Counted from the first letter of the stretch, positions 7,204 to 16,368 are shown. The stretch: DNA of 64,000 bases from DATGKG01 sp963783145 (GCA_963783145.1 CAWAMM010000002.1:1302001-1366000), one strand, 5' to 3'. Numbers and translations are program-made. The notes: generated by a model from the sequence alone, not told the origin.

Positions 7204-8190
7204 CTAATGCGGGACCGCAACGGCGCGTACCACTTCGTCAACCGCGTCGTCGGGACCCATCCCCTCGACCTCAGCGCCGGGTTCGAGCACCACGCGATGG
7301 CGCAGCGTAGGACGAATGACAGCCTGCACATCCTCGGGCAAGACGAAGTCACGCCCCTCGAGGGTGGCGATCGCTTTCGCGCCGCGCACCATCCACAAGG
7401 CGGCGCGCGGCGACGCGCCCACCGAGATCGCGGGATGCTCACGGGTCGCGCGCACCAGCGCCACCGCATAGCGAAGGATCTCCTCGCGCGCCAGCGTTGC
7501 CTCAACGATCGCGCGTGCCGCCGCAAGGTCATTCGGGTTCATGATTGCGGTGATAGCCGCGAGTGGCGCGCGATTCGCATGATGGGTCGCGAGAATGCGC
7601 ACCTCCTCATCGGCGGTTGGGTAGCTCATTTGAATCTTAAACAGGAAGCGATCCAGCTCGGCCTCGGGGAGCGGATAGGTGCCCTCCTGCTCGATGGGAT
7701 TTTGGGTCGCGAGGACGGTGAACCATTCGCCGAGCGGATAAGACACGCCGTCGACGGTGGCCGAGCGCTCCTGCATCGCTTCGAGCAGCGCCGCCTGAGT
7801 TTTCGCGGGCGCGCGATTAATCTCGTCGACCAGCAGCAAATCGGTGAACAGCGGACCCTCGCGAAAACGGAAATCCCCGGCGCGCGCGTCGAGGATCGGC
7901 GTGCCGATGATGTCGGTGGGCATCAGATCGGGCGTGCATTGGATGCGCCCGAAACGAATTCCCAAGGTCGCAGCCAGCGTCCGCACCAGCAGCGTCTTCG
8001 CCACACCGGGCACGCCCTCGTACAGGCTGTGGCCGGAGCACAGCAGCGTGACCACCGAAAGTCTAACTGCCTCATCCTGGCCGATGACGACGGCGCCGAT
8101 TGCCGCGCGCATCGACGCGAATACTTCCGCGACCCACGCGGGAGTGCGGCTTCTGCTCGCGCTTATCGAATCTTCACGCTCAGTCTTCAT
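7204..8190 (-). CDS. MoxR-family AAA+ ATPase
   Basis: 328 residues. The chosen ATG at 8190 overlaps the upstream DUF4350 stop as ATGA, the usual coupling in this cluster; the frame is open 29 codons further up but that would run into the upstream gene. Walker A is GVPGVAKT, Walker B with following glutamate is LLLVDEINRAPAKTQ, the sensor-1 region is VLATQNPIEQEGTYPLPEAE, and the C-terminal lid begins near SVGASPRAALWMVRG. MoxR ATPases are thought to act as chaperones on VWA/DUF58 partners in envelope complexes. The DUF58 partner lies 0.6 kb downstream beyond hicBA. Confidence 0.93.
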   Translation of the reverse strand: MKTEREDSISASRSRTPAWVAEVFASMRAAIGAVVIGQDEAVRLSVVTLLCSGHSLYEGVPGVAKTLLVRTLAATLGIRFGRIQCTPDLMPTDIIGTPILDARAGDFRFREGPLFTDLLLVDEINRAPAKTQAALLEAMQERSATVDGVSYPLGEWFTVLATQNPIEQEGTYPLPEAELDRFLFKIQMSYPTADEEVRILATHHANRAPLAAITAIMNPNDLAAARAIVEATLAREEILRYAVALVRATREHPAISVGASPRAALWMVRGAKAIATLEGRDFVLPEDVQAVIRPTLRHRVVLEPGAEVEGMGPDDAVDEVVRAVAVPH

Positions 8191-9347
8191 CTGCCAGGCC
8201 TGGGATAGGATTCTATCGCACGCACGGCGATTACAAGATGGCGCTGATCGGCGGGCGCATCGCTGGAGAGGAGCCAATGACGCGTCGCCTCGCTGAGTGA
8301 ACGATCGCGCGCGAGGCGTTCCATCAGGAGGTCTTCAGGATAGTCCGCGCGCAGGCCGAGCTGACGGCGCAGGCGGCGAAGAAATCCCGCACGATAGGCG
8401 CGAAAGACGGCACCTGGATCGGCGGCACGCGAATAGAGGATCGAAAGCGATTCGACAAACGATCTGATCGAGGGCGCCGGCATCGCCGAATCTCCTTCGA
8501 GCGCGCGAGGTGGCCAGGCGCGTTGCGAAAAGACCCATAGGATCGCGACCATCAGCCCCAGCAGGAGCGGCAGGAGCGCGCGCGAATCGAGGATCGCAAA
8601 GGTCAGCGACGCCGGCGGCGCCAGTCCGTGCGCATGCTCATCGAATACCGGCGCTCCGAACGCGCGCGCGAGGTCGACCAGCACCAGGCTCGCGTCGGCA
8701 TCGGCGAGGTGCTCGTTGCGAAGGAAATCATCGTCGGCAATCGCTACGACGCGGCCGCCGTGCTTCCCAACCGTCATCTCGATCGCGAAGGGTTTGCCAT
8801 TGGCGGTCAGGCGCACGCGCTGATGCGAATGCGCGGCGGCGTTTTTGTCCTTGGGCTCGGCGAAGTCATGCAGCTGCGGGGTCTCAAGCCATCGCGGCTG
8901 CGGCAACAGGTCACCCTTAATGAGGACGCGCGCCTCGTCCTTGTCATCTTTGTCCTGAATTTTTTCGACCTCGCGATCGAGGCCGATCGGCGTCCAGTCG
9001 CTGGACGAGTCGCCGAAGATCATGGCGGTTCCACCGCGCGTGGCCCATTCCATCACTTCATCGGCGGCCTCCTTGGCGCTCGGTTTGTCAGCCTCGAGGA
9101 ACGACGGCGATACATACCAGACGGTCTGACTGGTCGGGGTCAGGTTAGGACGCCGATAGGATCGCGTCACCGGTAGATGCATCTCGGTCAGCAGATCGAA
9201 GGCGGCCTTGTATCCATAACGCATGATGCCGAAGCTGGTCGGCGAAAGCTGGAGCCCCTGATTCGGCCAGAGCCACAAATTGATTCCAAGCAGCAGCAGG
9301 AGCCCCACGCCGGATGAGATGAGAAGTCGCTTCGGGACCGAATTCAT
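8187..9347 (-). CDS. DUF4350 domain-containing membrane protein
   Basis: 386 residues. One N-terminal membrane helix (LLISSGVGLLLLLGINLWLW), a periplasmic GATase-like domain (YKAAFDLLTEMHLPVTRSYR ... WATRGGTAMIFGD ... HGGRVVAIADDDFLRNEHL) typical of DUF4350, and a second helix near residue 265 (LLPLLLGLMVAILWVF) followed by a cytoplasmic tail. DUF4350 genes are regular members of MoxR/DUF58/DUF4129 loci. It overlaps its neighbours by 4 bp on both sides, so translation is coupled. Function unknown. Confidence 0.85.
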   Translation of the reverse strand: MNSVPKRLLISSGVGLLLLLGINLWLWPNQGLQLSPTSFGIMRYGYKAAFDLLTEMHLPVTRSYRRPNLTPTSQTVWYVSPSFLEADKPSAKEAADEVMEWATRGGTAMIFGDSSSDWTPIGLDREVEKIQDKDDKDEARVLIKGDLLPQPRWLETPQLHDFAEPKDKNAAAHSHQRVRLTANGKPFAIEMTVGKHGGRVVAIADDDFLRNEHLADADASLVLVDLARAFGAPVFDEHAHGLAPPASLTFAILDSRALLPLLLGLMVAILWVFSQRAWPPRALEGDSAMPAPSIRSFVESLSILYSRAADPGAVFRAYRAGFLRRLRRQLGLRADYPEDLLMERLARDRSLSEATRHWLLSSDAPADQRHLVIAVRAIESYPRPGR

Positions 9348-9964
9348 CGCGCCTGCGAAGTGAGCTGCTCGTATGCGGAACGCCAGCGCGCATAGATTTC
9401 CGGGTCGTTGGAAGGATTACGCGCGCGATCGCCAAACCATCGGCGCTCGGTACGCTCAACCAGCGCGTCGATCTCCACTGCGAGATTCTCCGCCAGCGTT
9501 GAGCCGCGCAGCGCCGCGCGAATCCATCGATTGGGGCGATCGGGACGCAGCTCGATCACGGAATGCTCGGCCAGGGTGCGAAAGCTCGCGAGCATCAGGC
9601 GATGCGCCGCATCGAGGTAACGTCCACCGGCAGCCAGCGCCTCAGCCTCGCGCGCGAGGTCCGGCACTCCGGCGCTCGATGCGTTCGCGGGTGATGCGGG
9701 CTCGGCCGCGGTCATCGCGATCCAAATCGTCCAAGTGACGTGCGCGATGAGACCGACGCAGGTGCCCGCGACTGCGATGACGATCAGCCAGTAGAGGAGC
9801 GGCGAATTGGTGCGCAGAACTTCCATTCCTGACAGCCAGTGGAAGATTCGATCGAGGAGTCCGGACAGCCAGCTCTCGAGCTTCGAATGCACCCCGCTTG
9901 CGTCGGCGTACTCCGGGCGCGCGAGAATTTTGCCCGCCAGTTCGCGAACCGCCTCGTCCGACAT
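9344..9964 (-). CDS. DUF4129 domain-containing membrane protein
   Basis: 206 residues from an ATG at 9964, one base after the TGA of the upstream gene (TGA-c-ATG), which suggests re-initiation; a TTG at 9973 is an alternative. Residues ~55-85 form a membrane helix (LLYWLIVIAVAGTCVGLIAH). The C-terminal ~110 residues hold the DUF4129 signature: GGRYLDAAHRLMLASFRTLA, then TERRWFGDRARNPSNDPEIY. DUF4129 occurs as a separate protein or as the tail of transglutaminase-like proteins in MoxR/DUF58 clusters. The molecular role is unknown. Confidence 0.85.
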   Translation of the reverse strand: MSDEAVRELAGKILARPEYADASGVHSKLESWLSGLLDRIFHWLSGMEVLRTNSPLLYWLIVIAVAGTCVGLIAHVTWTIWIAMTAAEPASPANASSAGVPDLAREAEALAAGGRYLDAAHRLMLASFRTLAEHSVIELRPDRPNRWIRAALRGSTLAENLAVEIDALVERTERRWFGDRARNPSNDPEIYARWRSAYEQLTSQAR

Positions 9965-9965
9965 G

Positions 9966-10778
9966 TCAGGCAAGCGAGGAGGACCCGGGCGCCGGCGTCA
10001 TCGTGGGCGCGCCTTGCGAACGAATCTGTTCGGCGAGGAGACGCAGATCGAAATCCTCGATGCGGCAGCGCCGATCGAAATAATAAATCACCAGCGCGAC
10101 ACCACTATAGCCGGTGCTGACCGCTTGTGTCGCCGCGGTGAGAATCAATCCGATCACCGGAATGAATCCCCATACGAATTTGAGGGCGGCCGCCGGCACC
10201 CCAGCGATAAGTCCGGCAGTGATGAGGATTCCGATGGTTCGCCACCACGAACCGAGCACCAATTGCCGGCTGCGACGCAGCGCCGCCATTCCAAAATGTC
10301 GCTCCGCGATCATCACCGGCCCAATCAGCGACCAGCATCCAACGAAGTAAAATATGACGAGCGCGAAGACGAACAACAGCAACCCAAACAGCGCCTGCGA
10401 AACCATAAGAGTCGCGCCCACCACCGCGCCGGGAACCAGAAACAGCACCGCCATCAGCAGATACGTTCCGAAAAATGGCACCAGAATTGGTCGCGCGGAT
10501 TGATAGGCGCCGGCAATCGACATCGGCCGGTCGAGGTAAGCTTCCGCGATGCCGATAGTGAGCGCGGCCTGCATCACAGGCGCCGCCACCAGCATAAAAA
10601 TAGCGTCGATGATGGTCGCGGCGTTGTTGCCGATGACGACCGCGGAGGCTTGCAGGATTCCGCTCGGAATCCATACTACCGCGGCGATTCCGAACAGCAG
10701 CACGAAGTTATCGAGGTAGACCCGAAACGCGCGGTCAAGAATTTCCCCGAACGAGAGCGGACGAATGTCGTAGGTCAT
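9966..10778 (-). CDS. Multi-pass membrane protein, GdpP-membrane-domain-like (paralogue B)
   Basis: 270 residues with about six membrane helices. It begins YDIRPLSFGEILDRAFRVYL, the pattern of the glycerophosphoryl diester phosphodiesterase membrane domain family, which here is without any phosphodiesterase domain. It ends YYFDRRCRIEDFDLRLLAEQ plus a short Pro/Ser tail. Start and end motifs are nearly identical to those of the adjacent upstream gene, so the two are tandem paralogues. It opens into DUF4129 with a 1-bp gap. A role in membrane assembly with the MoxR/DUF58 cluster is inferred from position only. Confidence 0.8.
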   Translation of the reverse strand: MTYDIRPLSFGEILDRAFRVYLDNFVLLFGIAAVVWIPSGILQASAVVIGNNAATIIDAIFMLVAAPVMQAALTIGIAEAYLDRPMSIAGAYQSARPILVPFFGTYLLMAVLFLVPGAVVGATLMVSQALFGLLLFVFALVIFYFVGCWSLIGPVMIAERHFGMAALRRSRQLVLGSWWRTIGILITAGLIAGVPAAALKFVWGFIPVIGLILTAATQAVSTGYSGVALVIYYFDRRCRIEDFDLRLLAEQIRSQGAPTMTPAPGSSSLA

Positions 10779-10866
10779 CAGCAGCTTCCCCTTCGCAGCG
10801 GCCTATAGCAGTGAGTATAAGGATCGCCACTGCCTGTCCATCATTGGCATCAGGCGAGCATGGGCA

Positions 10867-11730
10867 TCAGGCAAGCGCAGAGGAGTCCGGCGCGGGTGCC
10901 ATCGACGGTTGAGTTTCGGCGCGAACCTGCTCGGCGAGGAGGCGGAGGTCGAAATCCTCGGTCCGGCAGCGTCGATCGAAGTAGTAGATCACTGACACTA
11001 CCATCCCATAAGTCGTGCTCAATGCGTGGGTCGCTGATCCCAGAATCGAGCCGACTATCGGAATGTAGCGCCATACGAAACCCAGCGCGTAGGCGGGAGC
11101 ATTGGCAATGATGGCCGCGACCACGATTATTCCGAGCGTTTGCCACCACGCACCCTTCACGAGTGAGCGACTGCGGCGTAGGGCCTGACGGCCAAAGCGG
11201 CGCTCAAGGATCATCACTGGCCCGATTAGCGCCCAGCGGGTGAGAAAATAGACCACCCCGGTACCGCCTACGATCGGAATGATTGCCGTCATCAGCACCG
11301 GTGGTGTTTTCACGCTCCGATTCAAGAGCTCAACGGCAAGCCCACCAACTATGCCGCCGCCCAACCCCATTCCGAAGAAGACGAAGAAGACAATGACTCC
11401 CACAAACAGATACGTACCGATCACTGCTGGAGCGAGGCGCAAAGTGGATCGAAAAGCCTCCCCTACCGAGACTGTTCGACCGAGGTACGCTTCCCCTACT
11501 CCGACGATCAATGCTGCATGTTGGACCGGCATCACGACGAAAAGAACAGTGAAGCCCAAAATCGAAATTGTCGCAGGCCGTACAAACTTAGTACCGATTT
11601 CAAGCAGCACGCCCGTCGGTATCCACACCAGCGCCGAAATTGCGAATAGCAGGAAGAAGTTGTCGAGCAGCACGCGGAACGCGCGGTCGAGGATTTCGCT
11701 GAATGATAACGGACGGATGTCGTAAGCCAA
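10867..11730 (-). CDS. Multi-pass membrane protein, GdpP-membrane-domain-like (paralogue A)
   Basis: 287 residues, TTG start with GGGGGA 6 bases upstream. The N-terminus YDIRPLSFSEILDRAFRVLL and C-terminus YYFDRRCRTEDFDLRLLAEQ match the following gene almost residue for residue, while the middle helices diverge and a 17-residue-longer loop is present. The helices are strongly hydrophobic (VGVIVFFVFFGMGLGGGIVG). It is likely the first gene of the minus-strand operon running down to moxR. The 88-bp gap to its paralogue contains a short direct repeat (GGCATCAGGC twice). Confidence 0.8.
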   Translation of the reverse strand: MAYDIRPLSFSEILDRAFRVLLDNFFLLFAISALVWIPTGVLLEIGTKFVRPATISILGFTVLFVVMPVQHAALIVGVGEAYLGRTVSVGEAFRSTLRLAPAVIGTYLFVGVIVFFVFFGMGLGGGIVGGLAVELLNRSVKTPPVLMTAIIPIVGGTGVVYFLTRWALIGPVMILERRFGRQALRRSRSLVKGAWWQTLGIIVVAAIIANAPAYALGFVWRYIPIVGSILGSATHALSTTYGMVVSVIYYFDRRCRTEDFDLRLLAEQVRAETQPSMAPAPDSSALA

Positions 11731-11795
11731 CGGCGGTCCCCCGTGCGGCCTGAAACATTACCTATCGGGACCGCCACAACCTGTCTAGCTGACGA

Positions 11796-14700
11796 CTACT
11801 TCTTCGGCGGCTTGACTGCGCCGCTCAGGCCGATCGATGCGCTTCCGCTGTTGGCGCCGTATGTGAAGCCTATCCCCAGCGTCGTGGTTAGCGTGCCGGT
11901 GGCATCGGCGGGCGGCGCAAACTCGACTCCGATGGCGCATTTACCCTTGGGCGCCAGCGAATGTCCCGAGCAGGTGTTGCTCGCGATCGTAAAGGAGCCC
12001 GGATCGGTTCCGCCATGCGATGCGGTTCCCAGATTCACTGGCACCGTCCCGGGATTCGACAGCGTCAGGCTCTTGGGCTTGCCGATAGTGCCGGGGGCTT
12101 GTGTCGGCAGCGAGGCCGACGAGGGCGCCGATAGCGCCACCGCGATGCCATCACCCATCAATGTGACGGCGGGCGAAGTCCCGTTGTAGGCGACGTGGAT
12201 AGAGCCGTTGGTTACGTTCTCGACCATCACCGGGGTGAAATCGACCTCGAAGGAGCAGGTCTTCTTCAGCGCGATGCTATGCCCACTGCAGGTGTTGCCG
12301 GCCGCCACGATCATGAACGATGCGCTCGCGGTGATATTCGAGATATTGGCCGCCACTGCTCCTTTGTTGGTGAGCGTCACCTTGGTGGCCTTGCTGGTTC
12401 CGGTGGCGTCGACTTTGCCGAAGTTGATCGATGTCGGTCCGGCCGTCAGCGTAGTGGCAGTCACGATGACGGTTGCGGTCGCCGTCGGAGTCGGCCTCCT
12501 GGTCGAGGTAGCAGTAGGTGTCTTGCCCTTAGTCGCGGTGGAGGTCGGCGTCGCGGTAGGCGTTGGGGTTGCCACCTTGGTGGAGGTCGGCGTCGCGGTG
12601 GGAGTTGTGGCTCTGGTCGAGGTCGCGGTCGGAGTCGGGGTCGGAGTTACACCCTTGGTGGACGTAGGAGTGGCGGTTGGAGTCGGAGTAGACGTCGCGG
12701 CCGGGCTAGCCCCCGCCGAGATCGGTGTCGGAACACCTTCGCCCGAGATATTCACCATCGAAACGATATTGGTGCCGGCGCCGACCAGGAGGTCGAATTT
12801 GCCATCGCCGGTGAGGTCGACCAACGCGGGAAACCCCGACGACAGTGCGATCGGCAAATCGCTGGGCCCGTTGAAGGTCCCGTCGCCATTGCCGCTCCAA
12901 ACCTCCGAGTTGGCGAAGCCGCAACAGCTCGCGATGGCGAGGTCCGGGAATCCGTCGCCATTCAGATCGGCGACCGCAAGGCCGACCGCATATTCGTCGA
13001 GGGTGGTGGGAATCGGGCCGCCGAAGTTACCATGGCCATCGCCCAGGAAAACATACACCGTGCTCACATAGAGCTGATTGCCGGTTGGGAAATTCGGCGC
13101 CGAGAGAGCTACGATGTCGAGGTTGCCATCCTTGTTGACGTCGGCGATCGCCACTGCCTGGAGAAAGACCGGCGCCGCGAGGGTGGCCGGCGTTGGAAAG
13201 CTTCCGTTGCCCTCGCCGAGATAGACCTTCAAGGAGCCGGCGATCGGCGTAGTCACGTACGGCGCGCCGCCGTCGGCAATCACCAGGTCGAGGTTTTTGT
13301 CGCCGTTGAAATCGGCCGCCGCCAAGGAGACCGGATTAATCGGACTCGCGATCGAAGCCGGCGACCCGAAGGAGCCGTTGCCCTCGCCCGCCAGAAAAAA
13401 GACCTTACCCGAAGAAGGGTTACCGAGATCGTCGGTGCTCGCTATGCCACCCGCGATGACATCGAGTTTATGGTCATTGTTGAAGTCGCCGGTAACCATC
13501 GCACCGATGCTCGAGCTGACGAAGGTGTCCTTCTCGGCGCCGAAGGTATCGTTGCCATTACCGAGGAAGACCGCCAGATCGCCCGCGCCCGCGTTTTGGG
13601 TGCTGATTCCGAAGATCGCGTCATTCTTGCTGTCGCCGGTAAGATCGCCGGCCAATACCAGGACCGGCATCGGAGGCACACTCCGGGCGCTGATGGGTTC
13701 GGTCGCGCCCGGCGTGAAGTTTCCGGTGCCATTGCCGAGCAGCGTGTAAAGCGAAAGTTGCGACGAGGCATTGCTGCTGGCTGTGATGATATCGGGCTTG
13801 TTGTCGCCGTTGACATCGGCCACTGCGAACGCGGGGCCGGTGTCGGAATCAAGGTTGCTGGCAACGGGATAGGTCGGCGCGCCACCGAAAGTTCCGTCGC
13901 CACGACCGAGCAGAAAGTATTCGTAGCTGGCGCCACCCGAACCGGGACCGAAGCCGTTCGGATCCGAAAAGCCAACGATAAGATCCGGGTTGCCGTCGCC
14001 ATCGAGATCGCTGACTCCGATGTTGGTCGCGCCGAAAATCGACGCGTACTGCGGGCCGCTGGTGAAGGTTCCATTGCCCTTGCCCAGATAGATGGCGATT
14101 GTGAACTCATTGGCATTCACCGTGGCGAGATCGATCTTGCCGTCGCCATTGAAGTCTGCCGCGACCAGATTATCCGCGGGGGCGAATTGCAGGCCGGGCT
14201 GGAGGGTGAAATTGCCGGCCCCGTTTCCGAGCAGGATATAGCCACCATTGGTCGCGATATCGGCGTTGCCGCCGGTAAAGTTCGCGACCGCCGCGGTCTC
14301 CTCCAGGCCGGGGATGGCCGGCCCGTTGATCGCCAACCCGAACATGCCATGGCCATTGTTCAAGAACACTTGCAGCGCAGGATCTGCGGAATTGCCCGAA
14401 GCAGGCTGACCCACCACGATCAGATCCGGATGGCCGTCGTCGTTCACGTCGGCCACGGTGACGCCGGCGGTAATGAGCTGGGTCGGATAGTTGGTGGGCG
14501 GCTGTTGGTAAGATCCGTCGCCATTGCCGAAAAATATCGAGAGAGTCGCCACGCCGGTATCCTGGTCAGAGCTGACTACCACGAGATCCGGATTGCCGTC
14601 CCCGTTGAGGTCGACCGAAGTCAGGGAGCCCGGATAGGCAGGCACCGGGTACTGAGTGGGCATCGAGGTGAGCCCGAGTGCGCCGTTAGTTGCGAGTCCA

Positions 14701-15284
14701 ACGGTGATCGAATTGGTCGAGCCGAAAGTTCCGTACCCGATCGCCAATGCCCCGTAAAAATCTCCCTGGGCATTCTTCTCCAGGATGCCGTTCCCGGAAG
14801 GAACTCCGAGACGTGAATTAATACAGCCTGACGGCCAACGATCTCCGGTCGTCGTCAGTCTCGCCTGTGCGTGCAGAACATCTTGATAGTCCGCCTGTAG
14901 CTTCGAAAGCATCTGGTCCAGTGGATCGAAGCCGTAAACACTCAAAGAACAGTCGCTTTCCCGCTTGAGAAAAGCCGACGGCAAGCTGGGGTCCCAATAG
15001 GGAGCGTCCACCCCGGAAAGAAAATTCTCCGTGCCGAGGAACTCGATGGGCGGCGGAAGGACTGCGGCCGGGGCGGCCAGCTCAGGGCGGACGCGGCCGA
15101 CTACTCGGGTACCTTCGAAATCGTGCGAGCCTTGTGCAGGAATCCACATGCGGAGGGGAAGTGATCCACCGTGCATCGCCCTGATCATCATCGAGATCAG
15201 AGCGCGACTTTCGAGCCGGCCCACCGCCACCGCCAACACGAGGGAGGCGACGCATCCGAGTGCGATGATCCAGCGCTTCCTCAT
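11796..15284 (-). CDS. Very large secreted FG-GAP/VCBS repeat protein with Thr/Pro stalk and two Ig-like C-terminal domains
   Basis: 1162 residues. Residues 1-20 form an uncleaved anchor or signal (RWIIALGCVASLVLAVAVGR). From about residue 200 to 840 it carries more than ten FG-GAP repeats with calcium-binding loops such as DLNGDGNPDLVVV and DVNDDGHPDLIVVG, a predicted beta-propeller. Residues ~855-940 are a Thr/Pro/Ala/Ser stalk. Two C-terminal Ig-like domains of the ASPM/SPD-2/Hydin type follow, each with the phrase NTCSGHS and a second Cys. These are typical of secreted, cell-surface proteins with adhesive or binding roles. It appears monocistronic. Codon use in the stalk is biased to GGNGTN on the plus strand, which produces long false reading frames opposite. 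Confidence 0.85.
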   Translation of the reverse strand: MRKRWIIALGCVASLVLAVAVGRLESRALISMMIRAMHGGSLPLRMWIPAQGSHDFEGTRVVGRVRPELAAPAAVLPPPIEFLGTENFLSGVDAPYWDPSLPSAFLKRESDCSLSVYGFDPLDQMLSKLQADYQDVLHAQARLTTTGDRWPSGCINSRLGVPSGNGILEKNAQGDFYGALAIGYGTFGSTNSITVGLATNGALGLTSMPTQYPVPAYPGSLTSVDLNGDGNPDLVVVSSDQDTGVATLSIFFGNGDGSYQQPPTNYPTQLITAGVTVADVNDDGHPDLIVVGQPASGNSADPALQVFLNNGHGMFGLAINGPAIPGLEETAAVANFTGGNADIATNGGYILLGNGAGNFTLQPGLQFAPADNLVAADFNGDGKIDLATVNANEFTIAIYLGKGNGTFTSGPQYASIFGATNIGVSDLDGDGNPDLIVGFSDPNGFGPGSGGASYEYFLLGRGDGTFGGAPTYPVASNLDSDTGPAFAVADVNGDNKPDIITASSNASSQLSLYTLLGNGTGNFTPGATEPISARSVPPMPVLVLAGDLTGDSKNDAIFGISTQNAGAGDLAVFLGNGNDTFGAEKDTFVSSSIGAMVTGDFNNDHKLDVIAGGIASTDDLGNPSSGKVFFLAGEGNGSFGSPASIASPINPVSLAAADFNGDKNLDLVIADGGAPYVTTPIAGSLKVYLGEGNGSFPTPATLAAPVFLQAVAIADVNKDGNLDIVALSAPNFPTGNQLYVSTVYVFLGDGHGNFGGPIPTTLDEYAVGLAVADLNGDGFPDLAIASCCGFANSEVWSGNGDGTFNGPSDLPIALSSGFPALVDLTGDGKFDLLVGAGTNIVSMVNISGEGVPTPISAGASPAATSTPTPTATPTSTKGVTPTPTPTATSTRATTPTATPTSTKVATPTPTATPTSTATKGKTPTATSTRRPTPTATATVIVTATTLTAGPTSINFGKVDATGTSKATKVTLTNKGAVAANISNITASASFMIVAAGNTCSGHSIALKKTCSFEVDFTPVMVENVTNGSIHVAYNGTSPAVTLMGDGIAVALSAPSSASLPTQAPGTIGKPKSLTLSNPGTVPVNLGTASHGGTDPGSFTIASNTCSGHSLAPKGKCAIGVEFAPPADATGTLTTTLGIGFTYGANSGSASIGLSGAVKPPKK
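12475..12710. repeat. Low-complexity DNA encoding the Thr/Pro stalk
   Basis: About 235 bp of degenerate triplet/hexamer repeat (plus strand GGNGTN and GTNGCN units) coding the TPTPTATPTST spacer of the minus-strand FG-GAP protein. Such tracts change length by slippage or recombination and may vary between strains. Confidence 0.75.
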
Positions 15285-15472
15285 AATGGCTTTGCTTTCA
15301 TCGTTAACGAGGGTCGATACGGTACGGGCTAGTCGCTTACTCTCGCTTCTCTTAACTCTTCCCTAGTTATCGCACGTAAATCTGAGCGGCAAGCGATCGC
15401 CAGCATTTTTGGTCGTGATAATGTCAGATTTGCGTCAGAACAACTTCAGGCGACATCCAGATTGGATGCGGG

Positions 15473-15549
15473 TGGCGCGCCCGGAGGGATTCGAACCCCC
15501 AACCCTCAGATCCGAAGTCTGATGCTCTGTCCAGTTGAGCTACGGGCGC
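15473..15549 (-). tRNA. tRNA-Arg (anticodon UCG)
   Basis: 77 bases on minus. Acceptor stem GCGCCCG/CGGGCGC pairs fully, discriminator G, encoded CCA (15473-15475). The anticodon stem TCAGA/TCTGA encloses the loop CTTCGGA with anticodon TCG, reading CGA. The T-loop is TTCGAAT with a five-pair stem (one G-T). No structural faults are seen. It lies between the FG-GAP gene and the TetR operon. Confidence 0.95.
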
Positions 15550-15623
15550 CGACCTTTCGATCAATCATTTTCATCCACCAATGTCCATCGCGGGTACTGA
15601 TGAAATCGGCTCGGTACCGCGGT

Positions 15624-15670
15624 TTGACTCCTTTTCGCGATGCCGCTTAAAATATGACTGACCAGTCAGT
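15624..15670 (+). promoter_or_regulatory. tetR-efflux operon promoter and palindromic operator
   Basis: TTGACT (15624-15629) and TAAAAT (15648-15653) are 18 bases apart. Directly downstream, ACTGAC (15657-15662) and GTCAGT (15665-15670) form a perfect inverted repeat with a 2-base centre, covering the likely transcription start. This is the classic layout for TetR-family autorepression of an efflux operon. The tetR ATG is at 15676 and has no Shine-Dalgarno. Confidence 0.7.
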
Positions 15671-15675
15671 TTTAT

Positions 15676-16368
15676 ATGAGAAAAATCGATTCGTCCCAGC
15701 TTCGCCGCGGTTCCGGTCTCGATACCTATGTGCCGCGCACCATCAACTCCGAGCCGATCGCCAACGGCAATGGCAACAACAAACGCGAGCGCATCCTCGC
15801 CGCCGGCTTGCGCCTGTTCGCCAATCAAACCTACCAGGCCGTCACGATGGATCGCGTCGCCGAGGCGGCCGGCGTCGCCAAGGGCACGCTCTATCTCTAT
15901 TTCCCGTCGAAGGAAGCTCTATATCTCGGCATCCTGAGCGATGGGCTGGAGACCGTGAGCAAGCGCTCGCAGGCGACCAACGATACGCGCCGCGACGTCG
16001 GCGACCGGTTGCGCCGCGCCATCGAGGTCACGATCCAGTTTTATGATGAACGCCGCGATCTGCTGCGCCTGATCGCGACCGAGGAGCCGCGCCTGGCCGA
16101 GGCACGCAATCGCCTGATCCAGAGCTGGCGCGAGCGTGGTTTCGTATTCTTCACCGCGCTGATCGAAGAGGGCATCCGCACCGGAGTTTTCGGGCACACC
16201 GATTCGCGCGCCGCCACGCTCGCGATCCTCGGGGGAATCCGCTCGGTGCTGCTTTTTTATGGCGCCGAACGCCCGGCCCAAAGCATCAGCCAGGAGCTGG
16301 GGGACTTCTACCTCAAAGGGCTTATCGCGCGCGGGCAGAACAATCATCGGGCTGAGCATCGGCAGTGA
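15676..16368 (+). CDS. TetR/AcrR-family transcriptional repressor
   Basis: 230 residues. An unusual ~35-residue N-terminal extension precedes the TetR DNA-binding domain: RERILAAGLRLFANQTYQAV, then MDRVAEAAGVAKGTLYLYFP, then SKEALYLGIL. The C-terminal ligand-binding domain is helical (RLRRAIEVTIQFYDERRDLL). It heads an operon with HlyD, ABC ATPase and ABC permease genes and has a palindrome over its promoter, so it most likely represses its own efflux operon until an inducer binds. The stop overlaps the next start (GTGA). A later start nearer the helix-turn-helix cannot be excluded because no ribosome site is seen at 15676. Confidence 0.92.
   Translation: MRKIDSSQLRRGSGLDTYVPRTINSEPIANGNGNNKRERILAAGLRLFANQTYQAVTMDRVAEAAGVAKGTLYLYFPSKEALYLGILSDGLETVSKRSQATNDTRRDVGDRLRRAIEVTIQFYDERRDLLRLIATEEPRLAEARNRLIQSWRERGFVFFTALIEEGIRTGVFGHTDSRAATLAILGGIRSVLLFYGAERPAQSISQELGDFYLKGLIARGQNNHRAEHRQ

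Noticed and set aside
12195..14816. An 873-codon open frame on plus opposite the FG-GAP gene
   Set aside because: Its protein is Arg/Gly-rich low complexity with no family likeness; it arises from the codon bias and repeat structure of the minus-strand gene.
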